From contig MU603939.1 in NCBI GenBank assembly GCA_025201845.1, positions 81,996-145,995 of the forward strand: a DNA stretch of 64,000 bases, read 5' to 3'. Numbering within the stretch: the stretch's first letter is position 1; each line of letters starts with the position of its first letter. Positions 43,917 to 55,783 of this stretch are shown in pieces. A program made the position numbers and the translations under genes. The notes below the pieces were generated by a model. That model was not told where the DNA came from. It did no database searches and saw only the letters and a list, made by a program, of their open reading frames with translations. The stretch is from Martensiomyces pterosporus (lineage: Eukaryota; Kickxellomycota; Kickxellomycetes; Kickxellales; Kickxellaceae).

Positions 43917-44464
43917 ATGGTATGTTGGGCTTTCACCGGGTGGAGGCGATTCCGGTATTGCGCGCGGGTGGTGGCCGATGGGGCGAGATATGGATTTTTA
44001 TTTGCCAGTCTGTGCTCAGTGAGCTACACAAAACAGGTTCTTTCACACTGCAAATCACCACGGCAGGGCGAAGATCCCACCCACCACGCAAAACAACCCC
44101 CTGTTCAAAGAGCACGGCAAATAGAATGGCCTGCGGCCCGGGCCTGGAGCCACACTTGTCCGCCCCACTGATCCCGATAAGTAAGGTGGCCGGTTCCAGT
44201 GCGGGGTACTAACAGGCCGCGCCGCTCGACAAATGCGTGCTCTGGTTCCTGGTAACGTAGCGTCCTGAAAAGGATAGAATACTATTTAAATTCTCCGACA
44301 GGTGGCAGCGGCTGCAGGAGGACTGTTTCAGCGAACTGGCCAAGAAACGCCAGCTGGGCACCTCGCTCATGCTACGCAAAAAGGCGCTAACAGAGAAGGA
44401 AAGAGAGGTGCTGGGCGGGGGTCTTTCTAGTCGCGGTGGCGGACGCTGCTCAGCTGCGACTTGA
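43917..44464 (+). CDS. Possible tiny intron-split gene encoding a 68-residue charged protein
   Basis: Tentative. An exon-like open stretch at 44261-44464 reads RPEKDRILFKFSDRWQRLQ followed by an amphipathic Lys/Arg/Glu-rich helix (ELAKKRQLGTSLMLRKKALT), far more protein-like than chance frames nearby. It is preceded by GTAACGTAG, and TACTAAC (the consensus branch point) lies about 49 bases before that TAG. A candidate first exon ends ATG|GTATGT at 43919, giving a start codon alone in exon 1, a 341-bp intron and matching phase 0. The stop lies inside the 3' end of the opposing AzgA copy 2 (38-base overlap). I cannot name a family; expression is unknown. Confidence 0.3.
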
Positions 44465-46112
44465 GCTCCTCCTCCATGCTCCCAGTATCGGCATCATTGT
44501 AGATCTCCGGCACCTTGACGCCCAGCACGCGGCGCAGCCAGGGCGGCAGAATAGCCTTGTACCGGCCACGGCTCAGATGGCCGCTCCACGGCTGCTTCTC
44601 GCTGTAGTTCGGGGGCACGATTCTGCCGCCCGACACCCTTGCCAGCGCATACACGATCATATTGATCAGAATATACGACCCAATGCCAGCAATGAGACCG
44701 TACCCAATAGAATACCCAAAGGGAATCATGATGATGGTGAGGAACGCGGGCACCGCATCTCCCACGTACTTCCAGTTGACATTGACTACATTCTGAATCA
44801 TCATGGCGCCCACCGAGATCAGCGCTGGACCAGTGGCCCAAGGCGGGAACGACGCAAAGATTGGGGCAAAGAACAGGGCGACGAGGAAGCCCAGCCCGGT
44901 AACCACGCTGGTGATCCCCGTCTTGCCGCCCTCGGCAATGCCAGCGCCCGACTCAATGAAGGTGGACACGGGTGAGACTCCGAACACCGATCCTATGGCG
45001 ATGGTGGACGAGTCGCAGAGGAAAGCCAGGGCAGAGCCCTCGAAATCCTGTGTTTCCTCGTTCATAAAGCCGGCAAACTTGGCCATCGAGAACATCGTGC
45101 CTGTGCAGTCGAGGATGTCGACGTAGAGGAAGGTAATGAGGGCCATCCACACATCGCCCGAGTTCAGGCTCCAGTGGAATTTGGCCAGCGTGTGTTTGAT
45201 CGGATGGAATGTGACCACCTTCTTGAAGTAGTTGAACGCGTCGTCGCCCGTAGCAGTGTAGGGGAAGTATGTGACCGGGGTGCCGCGAGGCCAGGAGATG
45301 GCGGCAATTAGGACGATGCCGTAGAGGATGGCGCCCTTGACGCGGTAGAGGAGCAAGGTGCTAACGACGACCACGCCCATGATTCCAAGCCAAGTGGGTC
45401 CACCCTGCATGTGGTGGCTCTTGCAGTGGCGGCTCTCGTCGCGGTACTCAGGCGCACAGCCGCCGAGCTCAACCAGCGTCGAAGAGCTAGCTGTAATCAG
45501 CCCAATTCCTGCCGATGACTGCAGGCCGATAAAGGCCAGGTAGATGCCGATGCCAGCGGCAGTGGCGGTTTTAAGACTGGCAGGAATCAGGCGGGCAAAC
45601 CACTGGCGCAATCCAACGAGCGAGAAGACGAAGAAAATTATGCCCTCAATGCACACAGCAGCCAGTGCATTCTGGTACGAAACCTTGCCGGTTCCATGGA
45701 ATCCAACGACGGTGTAGGTGAAGTAGGCATTCAGCCCCATTCCGGGAGCCAGAGCGAGCGGCAGGTTTCCAACGAGACCCATGAGCACGCAGCCGATGCA
45801 GGAGATGGCGCAGGTGGCTGTGATAAAGTCCATCTTGATTTCCTGGAGACAAACGCTGTAGTCGGGGTCGCTGCTGCAGGTGGCTCCATATTTCTCACGG
45901 TCGCAGTCGCAGGTGCCTCCAGTGTCCGTGAGGATGAGCGAGTTGGTGGAGATGATGTACGCCATGGTGATGAATGTGGCGAGGCCAGCACGCAGCTCGA
46001 CGGTGAACTTGGATCCACGGCGCTCGACCTCTGCGCCCGAGCCTTCAAGGCGGAACCAGCGACCGACAGCCGAGCGGGCAACAGCCTGGTTCAGCTTCTC
46101 GACAGCTCCCAT
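44427..46112 (-). CDS. azgA: AzgA-type purine permease, copy 2
   Basis: 561 residues, collinear with copy 1 and with the same signature segments: FITMAYIISTNSLIL, GGTCDCDREKYGATC, LAPGMGLNAYFTYTVVG, YVDILDCTGTMFSMAKF, GVSPVSTFIESGAGIAEGG and PPWATGPALISVG. The membrane core is highly conserved between the copies; the C-terminal cytoplasmic tails (this one ends QLSSVRHRD) differ. Both frames are intact, suggesting two working transporters that may differ in substrate, affinity or regulation. It is the upstream member of the tandem pair. Its last 38 bases are overlapped by the proposed small plus-strand gene. Confidence 0.95.
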   Translation of the reverse strand: MGAVEKLNQAVARSAVGRWFRLEGSGAEVERRGSKFTVELRAGLATFITMAYIISTNSLILTDTGGTCDCDREKYGATCSSDPDYSVCLQEIKMDFITATCAISCIGCVLMGLVGNLPLALAPGMGLNAYFTYTVVGFHGTGKVSYQNALAAVCIEGIIFFVFSLVGLRQWFARLIPASLKTATAAGIGIYLAFIGLQSSAGIGLITASSSTLVELGGCAPEYRDESRHCKSHHMQGGPTWLGIMGVVVVSTLLLYRVKGAILYGIVLIAAISWPRGTPVTYFPYTATGDDAFNYFKKVVTFHPIKHTLAKFHWSLNSGDVWMALITFLYVDILDCTGTMFSMAKFAGFMNEETQDFEGSALAFLCDSSTIAIGSVFGVSPVSTFIESGAGIAEGGKTGITSVVTGLGFLVALFFAPIFASFPPWATGPALISVGAMMIQNVVNVNWKYVGDAVPAFLTIIMIPFGYSIGYGLIAGIGSYILINMIVYALARVSGGRIVPPNYSEKQPWSGHLSRGRYKAILPPWLRRVLGVKVPEIYNDADTGSMEEELKSQLSSVRHRD

Positions 46113-47385
46113 TAGATCAGGATGTTAGCAGGAGTAGATGCACAAAGTGAGGTGCTTGTAGGCGCAGCGACTGTAGAATGCAGGAAATTGCAGAGTGCGA
46201 GAACGAGCTACAAGGGTACTTTCGCAGGAGCAGATGCTGGAAGACGAAGAGCAAACAGGCTGGAGGGAATGGCAGTAGATGAGTCGAGAATAGTAGAGCA
46301 GAACAGGGTAGAGCAGAGTAGCAACACAGTGGTCCGGGATCCTGTGAAAAGGCAGAAACCAAAAGTACTTGCTGTGTACAGACCAGAGCGATGAGTGACA
46401 AAGGCCATGGCGTCCGTTTTATGCTCGCCCTAAGCAGCAGGCTGCTGCTGCTTGCCAAACGCCGAACATTAGTTCCACCGTGCACTCCTACATTGGCCTG
46501 TGCCGGCAGCAGGAGAGCGACCGCCTCTTTGTCAAGCAAATGCCCCTCCGTTCACACCAATTCCTTCCCAGTGGACACAGAGCACAGGGGTGACGATCTC
46601 CTTGTCCCTCCAAGCGACCTTGTGAGCCGGAGATTTTACCAAAAGGGCGACACGCCAATTTGCAGCGCACGCATACACTCTACTCCTACGCTGGATCCAT
46701 GGTTTTCCCAGCATGAAGAAAGCAATAGTGCATGGCCACAACCACATTAAGGAAGCAAAACATGTTGCTGGGGCTTGTGACCAAGCATCTCATATGTGCC
46801 GCTAAATCTCCGCAAGACGGCCAGGCTAGTGCTCCCGCTGCAAAGCCTGCAGCAGCCCTTTGCGCCTGGCATTCTGATTTGCTGTAGCCATCCCGATCCA
46901 CCAAGCAGGCGCTCCAAACTGCAATCTTTTGCCCACCACACACGCCTTCCAGCGGCTGCACCAGCCAGAATGGCGATTATTTTCTAGAGTGCCTTCAGGG
47001 AGAACGCATATAGGCAGCCGTCGAAAACAGAGCACATGGCGGGGCGGCATTCCATAAACAGACAGGGCTCCGAAATCAGGAGCAATCAGGGCTGGCAAGA
47101 GGACCAAACTGTAGCAGGGCATATCTCCATCTATCGACACAGGTCGGAGAGCATCGCCAGCAGGCTCGTATCCTCTGCATCTCTGGTCTCGCGACGCCGC
47201 CCATGACGCTGTATCCACACGGTGCCGCGCAGATCAAATCAGCAACCCCTCAGCCCTTGCCGAATCATCCAGAGATCAGCCTTTGAAGCTACGTGCAGGC
47301 TTCTGCTGTCTGGCTTTGTTTATGCACCGATAGGTTAGCAATTTGGAAACACAGTAGGAAATAAAAAGTGCAAGACTGGCAGGTC
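46113..47385. other. Intergenic region upstream of AzgA copy 2
   Basis: About 1.27 kb between the AzgA copy 2 start and the PDX1 3' end. No conserved peptide, RNA gene or distinct repeat was recognised. Confidence 0.45.
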
Positions 47386-49167
47386 TTAGAAAGTGAGAAG
47401 CTCGGGGTTTGACAGGAATCCCTTGACCTTGCCGGCAAAAGCAGCGGCAGCAGGCGAGTCCCCAATAACGCTGACATCAACCACGGTCTTGGACGCAGGC
47501 TTTTGCGAAACACCAGGCGCACCGCCGATAAGCTCATCCAGGGCGCCATCAAGAGCAGCAGTGGCGTCAGCGGCCGAGACTACACCGTGTGCCTTGCCAA
47601 CAACAAGGACAGCGGCATCGGGGAGGGTAGCAGGAGTATAAAGGCCCTCTGCAGCAAGAACAACGGCAGGAGTCTCCTTAGCAGCCTCGCCCGAGCTCTT
47701 GGCCTCCTTAATGGCGGCAGCAAGATCCAAAACACCAAGAGTCGCGGCGTCAGCGATCTCATAAACAACAGGGGCCTTGGACCCCTCAACAGCAACGCCA
47801 ACCCTGGAGTTCCCGTCCTTGGCAAGGGGCACCTGGTGCAGGGCAAGTGCGGCGGCGCGCAGGGCAAATACAGACTCGCTCAAAGCCTTGTTGGACTTTG
47901 CGAGCTTGGCGAGCTTCTCGGCAGGGACCTGGACAGTGGTGCTCTTCTTGGCAAGCTCGAGCTCGGCAAGGTGGCGGAGGACTGAGGATTCTAGAGACTG
48001 GACCAGGAATGCTGTCTCGGAGTCTGCCGAGGACTGAGCAGCAGCCACAGCCTTCTTCGCAGGTGCAGCACTGGCAGCGGGGGCAGGGACGCTGTGGGCA
48101 GCAGCAGCAGCTTCCTTGCTGATGACAGCCTTGCCGTCCTTGAGGAAACGAAGGACATCGCCCTTCAGAATGCGGCCCTTAGGACCAGATCCGGGAATAT
48201 CGGCAACATTGGCGATGTGGTTGGAATGAACAGCGAAAGTGACGGCTGGCGAAAGCAGACCGTGTGCCGACCTGTCGTCTGAATGATGGTTCTCAGCTAA
48301 AGGCAGTGTGTAGCGGCAAAAGCAATACCAGGGCAGGCAATTTAGTCTACATGGCATTCATTCAGGAATGAGCAATGCACACATGGATACCAAGGTAGGG
48401 ACTTACCAGCAGGAGCAGCAGCAGGAGCAGTAGTAGGAGCAGCAACAGGTTCAGGGGCAGACTCAGCAGCAGCAGCAGGAGCAGGAGCAGGAGCAGGAGC
48501 AGACTGGGCCGAAAGCTTCGCAATGTCGATACTGGCAATGTCGTCACCTTCCTCAGCAATGATAGCAATGGGAGTGTTGATAGCGACGTTCTGGGTGCCC
48601 TCGGGGGCCAGAATCTTGACCAAAACACCGTCGTCCTGGGCCTCAACATCCATCTGAGCCTTGTCCGTCTCGATCTGCAACAGCAGATCACCAGCCGCAA
48701 ACGATTCGCCTATGCCAAAAAGATGGAAAACAAGAGCGGTAATATTCACTTAGCTACCCCTGTTACCACATACTCAAGTGCGCGAGTAAAAATAAATATC
48801 CGTGGCCAGCGAGGGAGTGCCAGGCTATTGCTATACAGCATGGATCGTGCAGAATGGCGCCTACCCTCTTTCTTTTCCCAGTGCGCAATGCCGCCCTGCG
48901 TCATGGTGGGGGACAAGGCAGGCATGGTGAACTGCGAAGCCTCTGTGTTGACAACAGCTGTGTGGAAGCGAGCAGCTACAGAACAGAAAGGCAGGCAAAC
49001 GTGCCGCAAGTAGCAGCCAAAAAGAAAGCGTTAGCATTCAAGCAGCGGCTGCTGGTGGCTAATCACGCCAGCGCAATCTCCCAAAAGCAATTATTTTCCT
49101 CTGCAGCAGTCGCGGCCATACCAGCAATGCGCGCAGAGCGACGGGCAGCAGAGAAGCGAGCAAACAT
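47386..49167 (-). CDS. PDX1: Pdx1, E3-binding protein (protein X) of the mitochondrial pyruvate dehydrogenase complex
   Basis: Four exons: 49167-49122, 48975-48865, 48709-48407 and 48296-47386 (introns 146, 155 and 110 bp, all phase 1), 456 residues. Exon 1 gives an Arg/Ser/Ala-rich mitochondrial presequence (MFARFSAARRSARIA). A lipoyl domain follows (MPALSPTMTQGGIAHW ... IETDKAQMDVEA, lipoyl lysine in ETDKA), assembled across two introns. Next come an Ala/Pro linker and a peripheral subunit-binding domain (LLSPAVTFAVHSN ... GSGPKGRILKGDVLRFL). The C-terminal half looks like a degenerate E2 catalytic domain without the His-x3-Asp-Gly acetyltransferase motif, which separates Pdx1 from E2 itself. 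It tethers dihydrolipoamide dehydrogenase (E3) to the complex core. Confidence 0.92.
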
Positions 49168-49601
49168 CCTGTGTTGTGTAAATGCCAGAATAGCGGTCTA
49201 GAAACAAGTGGGCGGGAAATGAGGAATACAGCAGAAAAGAGAGGCAAGAGGGCTGGCAAGGATCAAAGCAGCAAAAGCGACTGCTTGCTCGCAGTGGCGA
49301 AGGCTGAATACGACACGACAACATTTTTTGGGGTGGGGGGCGCAAAACTCCGCTTAAAACAGCAACCCGGCAGTCAATGCTGCCAACAGCAGGCGGCGTT
49401 TTTCGAGCATCCTCAGCCGCTCGTTAATAGCCGGGCGCGGGCAGGGAAAAGCGCGATGCCCGCTCTTCCCACGCAGCACCAGCGAAAATGAAATTATCCT
49501 GCATATATCCGCCGTAGCTGAACGGGATAGGAGTGAACAGGCGAGTGCAAAAAGTCCTTCAAACAGGAGAAACAAAGAAACAAAACGGAAATTAACAAAT
49601 G
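49168..49601. other. Spacer between PDX1 start and MLP1 3' end
   Basis: 434 bases holding the PDX1 upstream region and MLP1 3' flank; no gene was recognised. Confidence 0.5.
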
Positions 49602-52600
49602 CTACTCCCCATCCACGTGTGCCTTCTTCACTGGCCCCTCGTCGTCGTCGTGCGGGCGCTTGAGCGACCCTGAGTCGTCTGCAGGCGCCGTCACTGAATC
49701 GTCCTTTTGATCACCGCCGCCCGATTCCAGAGCGCTGATCTTGGCCTCGAGCTCCTGCACCTGCTTCTCCAAATCAGACGCCTTCTTGTTCGCACGCGAT
49801 ATCTGCAGCTTGGAGCGCAGCTCCGCCTGCCGCTTGGCTCCAGCCAGCGCCGATTCGATCTTGCTCTCCGACTCTGCCAGCTGCTTGCGCGCCTCCTCCA
49901 GCTCCTTCTGCAGCTGTTCAGTGTCACCACCGCTGCCGTCTGACGTCTGCGCGCCAGATTCCTTGGCCTTTTCTTCCAGCTCGGCAACTGTCTTTTCCAG
50001 CCCACGCGCCTTCTCAATCAGCGCCTTGTTGTCCTTAAAGAGCTTTAGCGCCTTGGCCTTGAGCTGCTCGATCTGCTTCTCCAGGCTCTTCACGCGCTCC
50101 TCGGACGCAGCCAAGTTCTCCTTTAGTTGTGCGACTTCGGCCGACACGCCATCGCCAGATGGTACTGCTGCGACGGCTGCATCGGTGGCTGCATCGGCGG
50201 CTGCATCGGCGGCGGCTGCTGTTTGCGCGCGCGCTTCACTCAAAAGCTTTTGCGTCAGCTGCAGCTCCTCGGCAAGCGCTTCGTGCTCGCCAAGCAGCTT
50301 CTGGTACGTACCCAGCACATCCTGCTTCTCCTTGGCAATCTCAGCAACCCTAGCCTCCAGCTGCTGCCGAGAATCCTCGCTGTCGTCACCTGGGGTGGGC
50401 TGCCCCTCACCTGCTGCTGCCTGGGCTGTGGCGGTACCAATCTGTGCCTCGAGGCTCTTGACCTGTTCACTGAGGCTGCTGATCGTCGCTTCTTGCTCGC
50501 TGATCTTATCCTCGCGCGTTCTAAACCCAGTGGTGGTTTGCTCGCGGAGCTTCCTAAACGTCGTGTGCAGCTTCTCAAACTTGAGCTTAAACTCATCAGC
50601 CGTGTTGGTCGCCTCCACTGTAGCGCTCTGCGAGCCACCAAGCTCCTCGCGCAGCCCGCCAATCTGCGCCTCCTGCTCGGCAACCCTTTGCTGCTCGATG
50701 CTAACCTGCGCGATCTGCGACTCGACTTGAGCCTTCAGCCTAGCGATTTCTGACTGGAGCAGCCTGACCTTCGACGCCTCGGCCGACAGCGACTTTTGCT
50801 CCTTAGCCGCCCTGCCCGCCTGCTCCTTCAATTGCTCGTTCTCCTTCTTCAGGGCCTCAAAGTCCTCCGGCTCAACCATCTGGTACCGCGCAAGCACCTT
50901 TTCGTGGCGCTGCTTCCAGTGCTCGCACATCGCCTGCAACTGGGTGACTTGCGCATGCGTAGCCTCTAGCTCAGCCTTCAGCGTGGCATTGCTGTTGCGC
51001 AGCTGAGGAACCTCCTGGTCCTTGATCTTGGCAAGCTCTCCCTCAATCTCGTAGAGCCGCGAGCGCGAGGAAGTAAGCTCTGAGCGCAGCACGACGTTTG
51101 ACTCGCGGAGAAGCACTGCCTGCTCGATCTGCTGCCTGCACGACTGGCGCTGAGATGCGGTGAGCGTAATAGGCCCATCGCCAGCTGGGATGGCATTGGC
51201 AGCGGACCTGGCGCTGCCGTTCGTCGCCTGCCCCTCGACAGCAGCTTGCTCCGGCGCTCCAGAGCCTGTCTGGCTGGTGGGCGCATACTGGAGGAGCTCG
51301 CTGCGCACCTCGTCGAGTGCTCTCTGCGTGTGGTTTGCCTGCTGCCGCCATCTCTGCGACTCTTGCTGCGCCAGCTCCAGCTGTGCTGCGACCAGGTCGC
51401 GCTCGCGCCGCAGGTACACAACAACCTCGCGCAGCCCACCCTGTCTAGCATCGCCACTTGCTTCCGAAGAGTCGACAGCGTCCGAAGGCATGGCCAGCGA
51501 CTGGTCAGTCTCCTCAGATCTCGCCACTGACGAGGCAGTCTGCTCTGGATCCGATGCGACATCTGGCACCTGGTGGCCAATCGACTCCAGGTGAGCCAAA
51601 AGAAGCGCATTCTGGCGCTTGATCTCGTCCAGCCTGCTCTCCGCCAACCTGACATCCTCGGTCGCCCTCTGCTTGGCCTGAGCCGTCTCGGACTTCAGGC
51701 GCTCGTTCGTCTGGCTGCTAGCCTGCAATTCCGAGGTGGCCGTAGCGAGGCTCTTTTGCGCCTCGCGCAGCTTCTCGCGAGCAAGCAGCGTGCCCTCGAT
51801 GTCCTTGGCATGGGCGACAATCTCGCGCTCGTACTGCTCTTGCAGGCTCTGCATCGAGTCCGAATGCCTCTGCACGTCCTCCCGGAGAGCATTGAGCGAC
51901 TTTGTCTTCTGCTCTACATCGCCCTCGAGCTGCGCCACACGGGATTCATAAGCAGCCTGCTTCCCGGAAAGTTCCGACTGCGACTTCTGCAGGGCGCTCT
52001 TTGCAGCAGCAAGTTCCTCGCGGCACTTTTGCAACGCCGCCTTGGTGCATTCAAGGTCGTTTTCAAGCGCAGCAAGCCTCTGCTTTTGCTCCTCGGCGTG
52101 CTTCTCCTGCTGCGCCTTGTACTGGTCGTAGGTGTCCGTGAGCTCCTTCAGCGCACTCTCGTTGGCCGCTGAAAGCTGGCGGAAGTCATCAGCACGCTTG
52201 GCAGTGGTTTCCAGCTCACTCTGCTTGGACTCGAGCTGCGACCGCGCGTCCTCGAGCTGGGCAGAGAGCAGCGACTCCTTGGACACCGGCTGGCCCTGCG
52301 CCCTGACCCTCTGCACTAGCACATCCTGGTTCTGAATGCGAACCTCCAGGGCAGCCACCTGGCGCTGCAGGTCATCGCGCGCGAGCTCGACCTCTTGCTT
52401 CTCGCCCTGGATCCTGCTCTGGAGCTCCTTTCCTTCAACGACCTGCACCTGTAGCTGAGAGATCCTGTCTTCGCGCAGCTGGATCTGACCGCGGAGCTCG
52501 CGCAGCTCCGCATCGAACTTGAACTGCGCGCGCTCATTTGTCTCGCGTGCCTGCTTGATCTCCTGCCGCAGGGCATCCGCATCCTTCCTGGTTGTCTCCA

Positions 52601-55387
52601 GCCGCTCCCTAACCTGAACGACCTGCTCCTCCGAGGCCTTCTGCCACTCGTCGCGCATCTTCGTGGTGTTTTGCAGTATTTGGGTCATGCTCGTGCGCTC
52701 AGCGATCAGCCGCTGCTCCTCGTTGCGCCAACGCTGCTCGCTCTGGCGCAGGATATCGCGCTCTGCCTCGAGAGATGCCGTCTGTCTACGCAGCTTGCCG
52801 AGCTCAACGCGCTCGGTGCTAAGCTCTTGCGAGATAGCCTCGAGCTGCTTCTCATAGGACTCCACCTGGGAGTGAAGGCGCGATGTGGCCACACGCAGGT
52901 GGTCAACTTCCTTCTGGCGGCTCTCGAGATCGCGGCCAAACAACTGGATACGCTCGGCATCGAATTGGTTCTGAGCTTCTGCCTTGGCTGCGCGAACCCG
53001 AAGCTCAGAGACCTCGTTTTGAAGCCTGCTGGCATCTGCCTCGAGCTGCACGCGCGTTTTGAGAGATTCCGCTCGATAGGTGTCAAAGTCGGACTGCAGC
53101 TGCACCATCGCGCTTTCCTCGTCCTCAGGCGGCAGTACATCGGCGCTCTGGCTCGCCGCTGGCCTCTTGGCGCCAAACACCCGAGTCTCACTATCCGTAG
53201 CCGACGTCGGCGGCGGCAGCATCTCGTCGCCAATTGCTTGGCTGGCCTTAGCACCGCCGTTCTTCAGCGTCCTAAGCATGTCCCTCTCGCGCTCAACCAC
53301 GCCCAAGTGGTTTCTCGTTGTCTCGAGCTCCTGCGTAAGGCGGCCGAGCATGCTCTCTGCTTGCTCCAGGGCATCCTTGACCTCGCCCTCGCTCTCTGCA
53401 CGCTGTCTCTCCTCCTCCTGAGCGACCTGTGCGGCCAGCTCACGAGTAGTGCGGAGCAAGCGGCGATTCTGGGCGACCACCTCAGTTACATCAGCAAACG
53501 TGACAAGCTTTTGCGAAATGACACGATCGACCTCATTGAGCCACTGCTCGTCCTGTTCTGGCGTGGCCTGGGCCGAGGGCGCAGCTGCCCTGCCAGCAGC
53601 GCGTCTGGCCATTGGCGAGGCCAGAGGATTGCTGCTTACTAGCGAGGCATCATTGCTAGCTGCATCCAGCATCGGCCTGCCGCCCATCCGAGCCTCCTCC
53701 GCATTACGCAGCAGCTTGGCGACCTGTCTTCCCAAATCCCTGGTCTGCTGCTGTTCCGATGCGAGCTGGCGCTGCACCAGATCTCGCTCCTTCTGCGACT
53801 GCTTGAGCGCCTTGTCTTTGGCAGCACTTTCCTGGCGTGTGCCGGCGAGTTCCTGCGCGATGCGGTCTGCATCCTCGAGCAAGCGCTGGTACTCCTCGCG
53901 CTCAGCAGCAATAATGGGCCCGCGCTCCTCGATCTCCGACAAGATCTGCTCCATGCTTTCGCGCAAGCACGCTATTTCGGCCTCGGCTTCCTTCAGCCTA
54001 TCCTCCAGCGCAGTCTTTTCCGTGTACAGCTGGGTAATATTGAGCCTGCCCTGCGACCCTTGCAGCTTCGAGGCCACGCTGGCCGTCGGCGAGAGCAAAG
54101 CCGACTGCGGCCGTGTGGATTCAGCAAGGAGGGTGTTGGCCGTGTTGAGGTCGCTCTCCAAGGAAGCAACCCGCTCCTGGGATTCGCCATACGCCTGCTC
54201 GAGCTCTGCAACGCGCTGCTCCATGATCGCTACGGCCTCCTGCGCCTTCTCCTCGCTCTCCCTCTGGTGAGCCTCCAGCTCATGCAAGCTCTCCTCGACG
54301 CTGCGCACATGCTGTTTTGCCGCATCGGCGGTTTTCTCCCACTCTGCGCACAACTTCTTCTGGGCAAACATCTCGCGCTTGAACAGCTCCGTCTGTTCGA
54401 CAAGCTCCTCCTTGGCTGTCCTCTCGCTCTCGAGCTTGCTCCGCAGTGTGCGCTCCAGCTGGCCATTGCGGTCCCTAAGCTCACTGGTCTGCTCGGTCAG
54501 CGACTCGATCTCCGTGCGCAGCCGCGAAACTTCAGCCCTGCTGGTTGAGGACATTCTGGCAAGATCCGACTTGGCCTGCTGCATCTGCGCCTGCGTGGTA
54601 GTCAGCTCCTCGTCGAGCCACTTGACCTGGTTCTTGGCCAGATCAAGCGACTGCTTAAGCATGTGCTCGCTGACGTCCGATACGGAGTGCTGGGACCGCA
54701 AGCGCGCGAGCTCGTCCTGGTCGGTAGAGCGCTGCTGACGCAGATCCTGGATGATTTCGTTGAGTCTTTGCGCCTCGGCCGTCTTGTCGTCCAGCTGCTC
54801 GCGGCGCTCGGCGATTTGTGCCAGCAGGTTGCGCTTCTCGTCGCGGAGCTGGCTGACTTGCTCCCTGAGCTGTGATTCGTGGGCTGCCTGGGAGGCAGCC
54901 TGGCTGCGCTGCGTCTCGAGGTCCTTTGCAGCAGCGGCAAGCTTCACTTGAGCTGCCTCGAGCTCCTCCTGTGCTGCACTGGCACCGCTGCTTGCGCCCT
55001 CCAAAGAACTGCGGAGCTGGCCAACCTGCTTATTCAGCCGATGCACCTCGTGCTCTACAGCTTGTGCGTAATGGCAGTGCGAGAAATTCGGTTGCACACA
55101 TGGAAATCAGCAATCAGCAATCGGCAATCAGCCATAATCCGTCTTGCACCAAGCGTAAAACTGCCTGCTGGTTCCTTACCTAGGCGGGCGTTCTCGTACT
55201 GCAGCTGCGCCTTGAGTCTCTCGACATCGCTGTCGCCTGAGTTTTGCTGTAGCTTCAGCTGGACCTGCTCAACGAATTGCCTTGTGGCCGCGCTGTCCTC
55301 GGTCTTGTCAGCAAAGCCTATCTTTTCGAGCACCGCAGAGACTACGGATTCGGAAAGCCCCAGCAGCTGGGACAGCTCCTTCTCCAT
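49602..55387 (-). CDS. MLP1: Mlp1/Tpr-type nuclear pore basket coiled-coil protein
   Basis: Exons 55387-55180 and 55054-49602 around a 125-bp phase-1 intron (GTAAGG ... TGTAG) give 1886 residues. Almost the whole protein is heptad-repeat coiled coil. The N-terminal region resembles Tpr/Mlp (AKNQVKWLDEELTTTQ; then AEWEKTADAAKQHVRSVEES, matching the conserved Tpr_MLP1 segment). The C-terminus is hydrophilic with a bipartite-NLS-like LKRPHDDDEGPVKKAH. Length fits yeast Mlp1 (1875). Family members form the nuclear basket filaments and take part in mRNA export quality control and spindle-checkpoint anchoring. Long coiled coils align to many proteins, so the assignment rests on the N-terminal match, length and NLS. 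Confidence 0.85.
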
Positions 55388-55783
55388 GGGCGTTCTCGTT
55401 TCAAAACAAAAAGTGGAAGTAATAACTGAGGCGCACCAAAAGAATGGCGCGCTTTCTTGCTGCTGCTTTCAACAGATTTCCAAAGAGCACGGCACTGCCT
55501 CCAGCCTAGTTCCCTGGGTGTAGCTGCAGCAAATCGACGTGGTTAGTCTTGAGTAGAAATATATCGGCGCGTATTAGAAAAGAAGAGAGAAAGGTGCGTA
55601 GCCTTTATTCCTGACGGGCAACAATAGGGGCTACTGGGAGGCGGGGGGAAAGAAAGGAAAGAAGGCTGCTTCGCTTTTCCAGTCTTTTCGCCAGAATTAC
55701 GCGCCAGCGCCCCCGTTTCAAAGCCAGAGCATTTAGTCACGTGGATGCATTCGCAAAAGCGGCGAGAAGAAAAATGGCAGCTG
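55388..55783. other. Spacer between MLP1 start and the mitochondrial acyl-CoA synthetase 3' end
   Basis: 396 bases containing the MLP1 upstream region. No gene was recognised. Confidence 0.5.

Noticed and set aside
44241..44302. CAG-type acceptor just before the charged peptide at 44.3 kb
   Set aside because: The same frame is already open upstream back to a TAG acceptor at 44260, which fits the TAG rule and a TACTAAC branch point.
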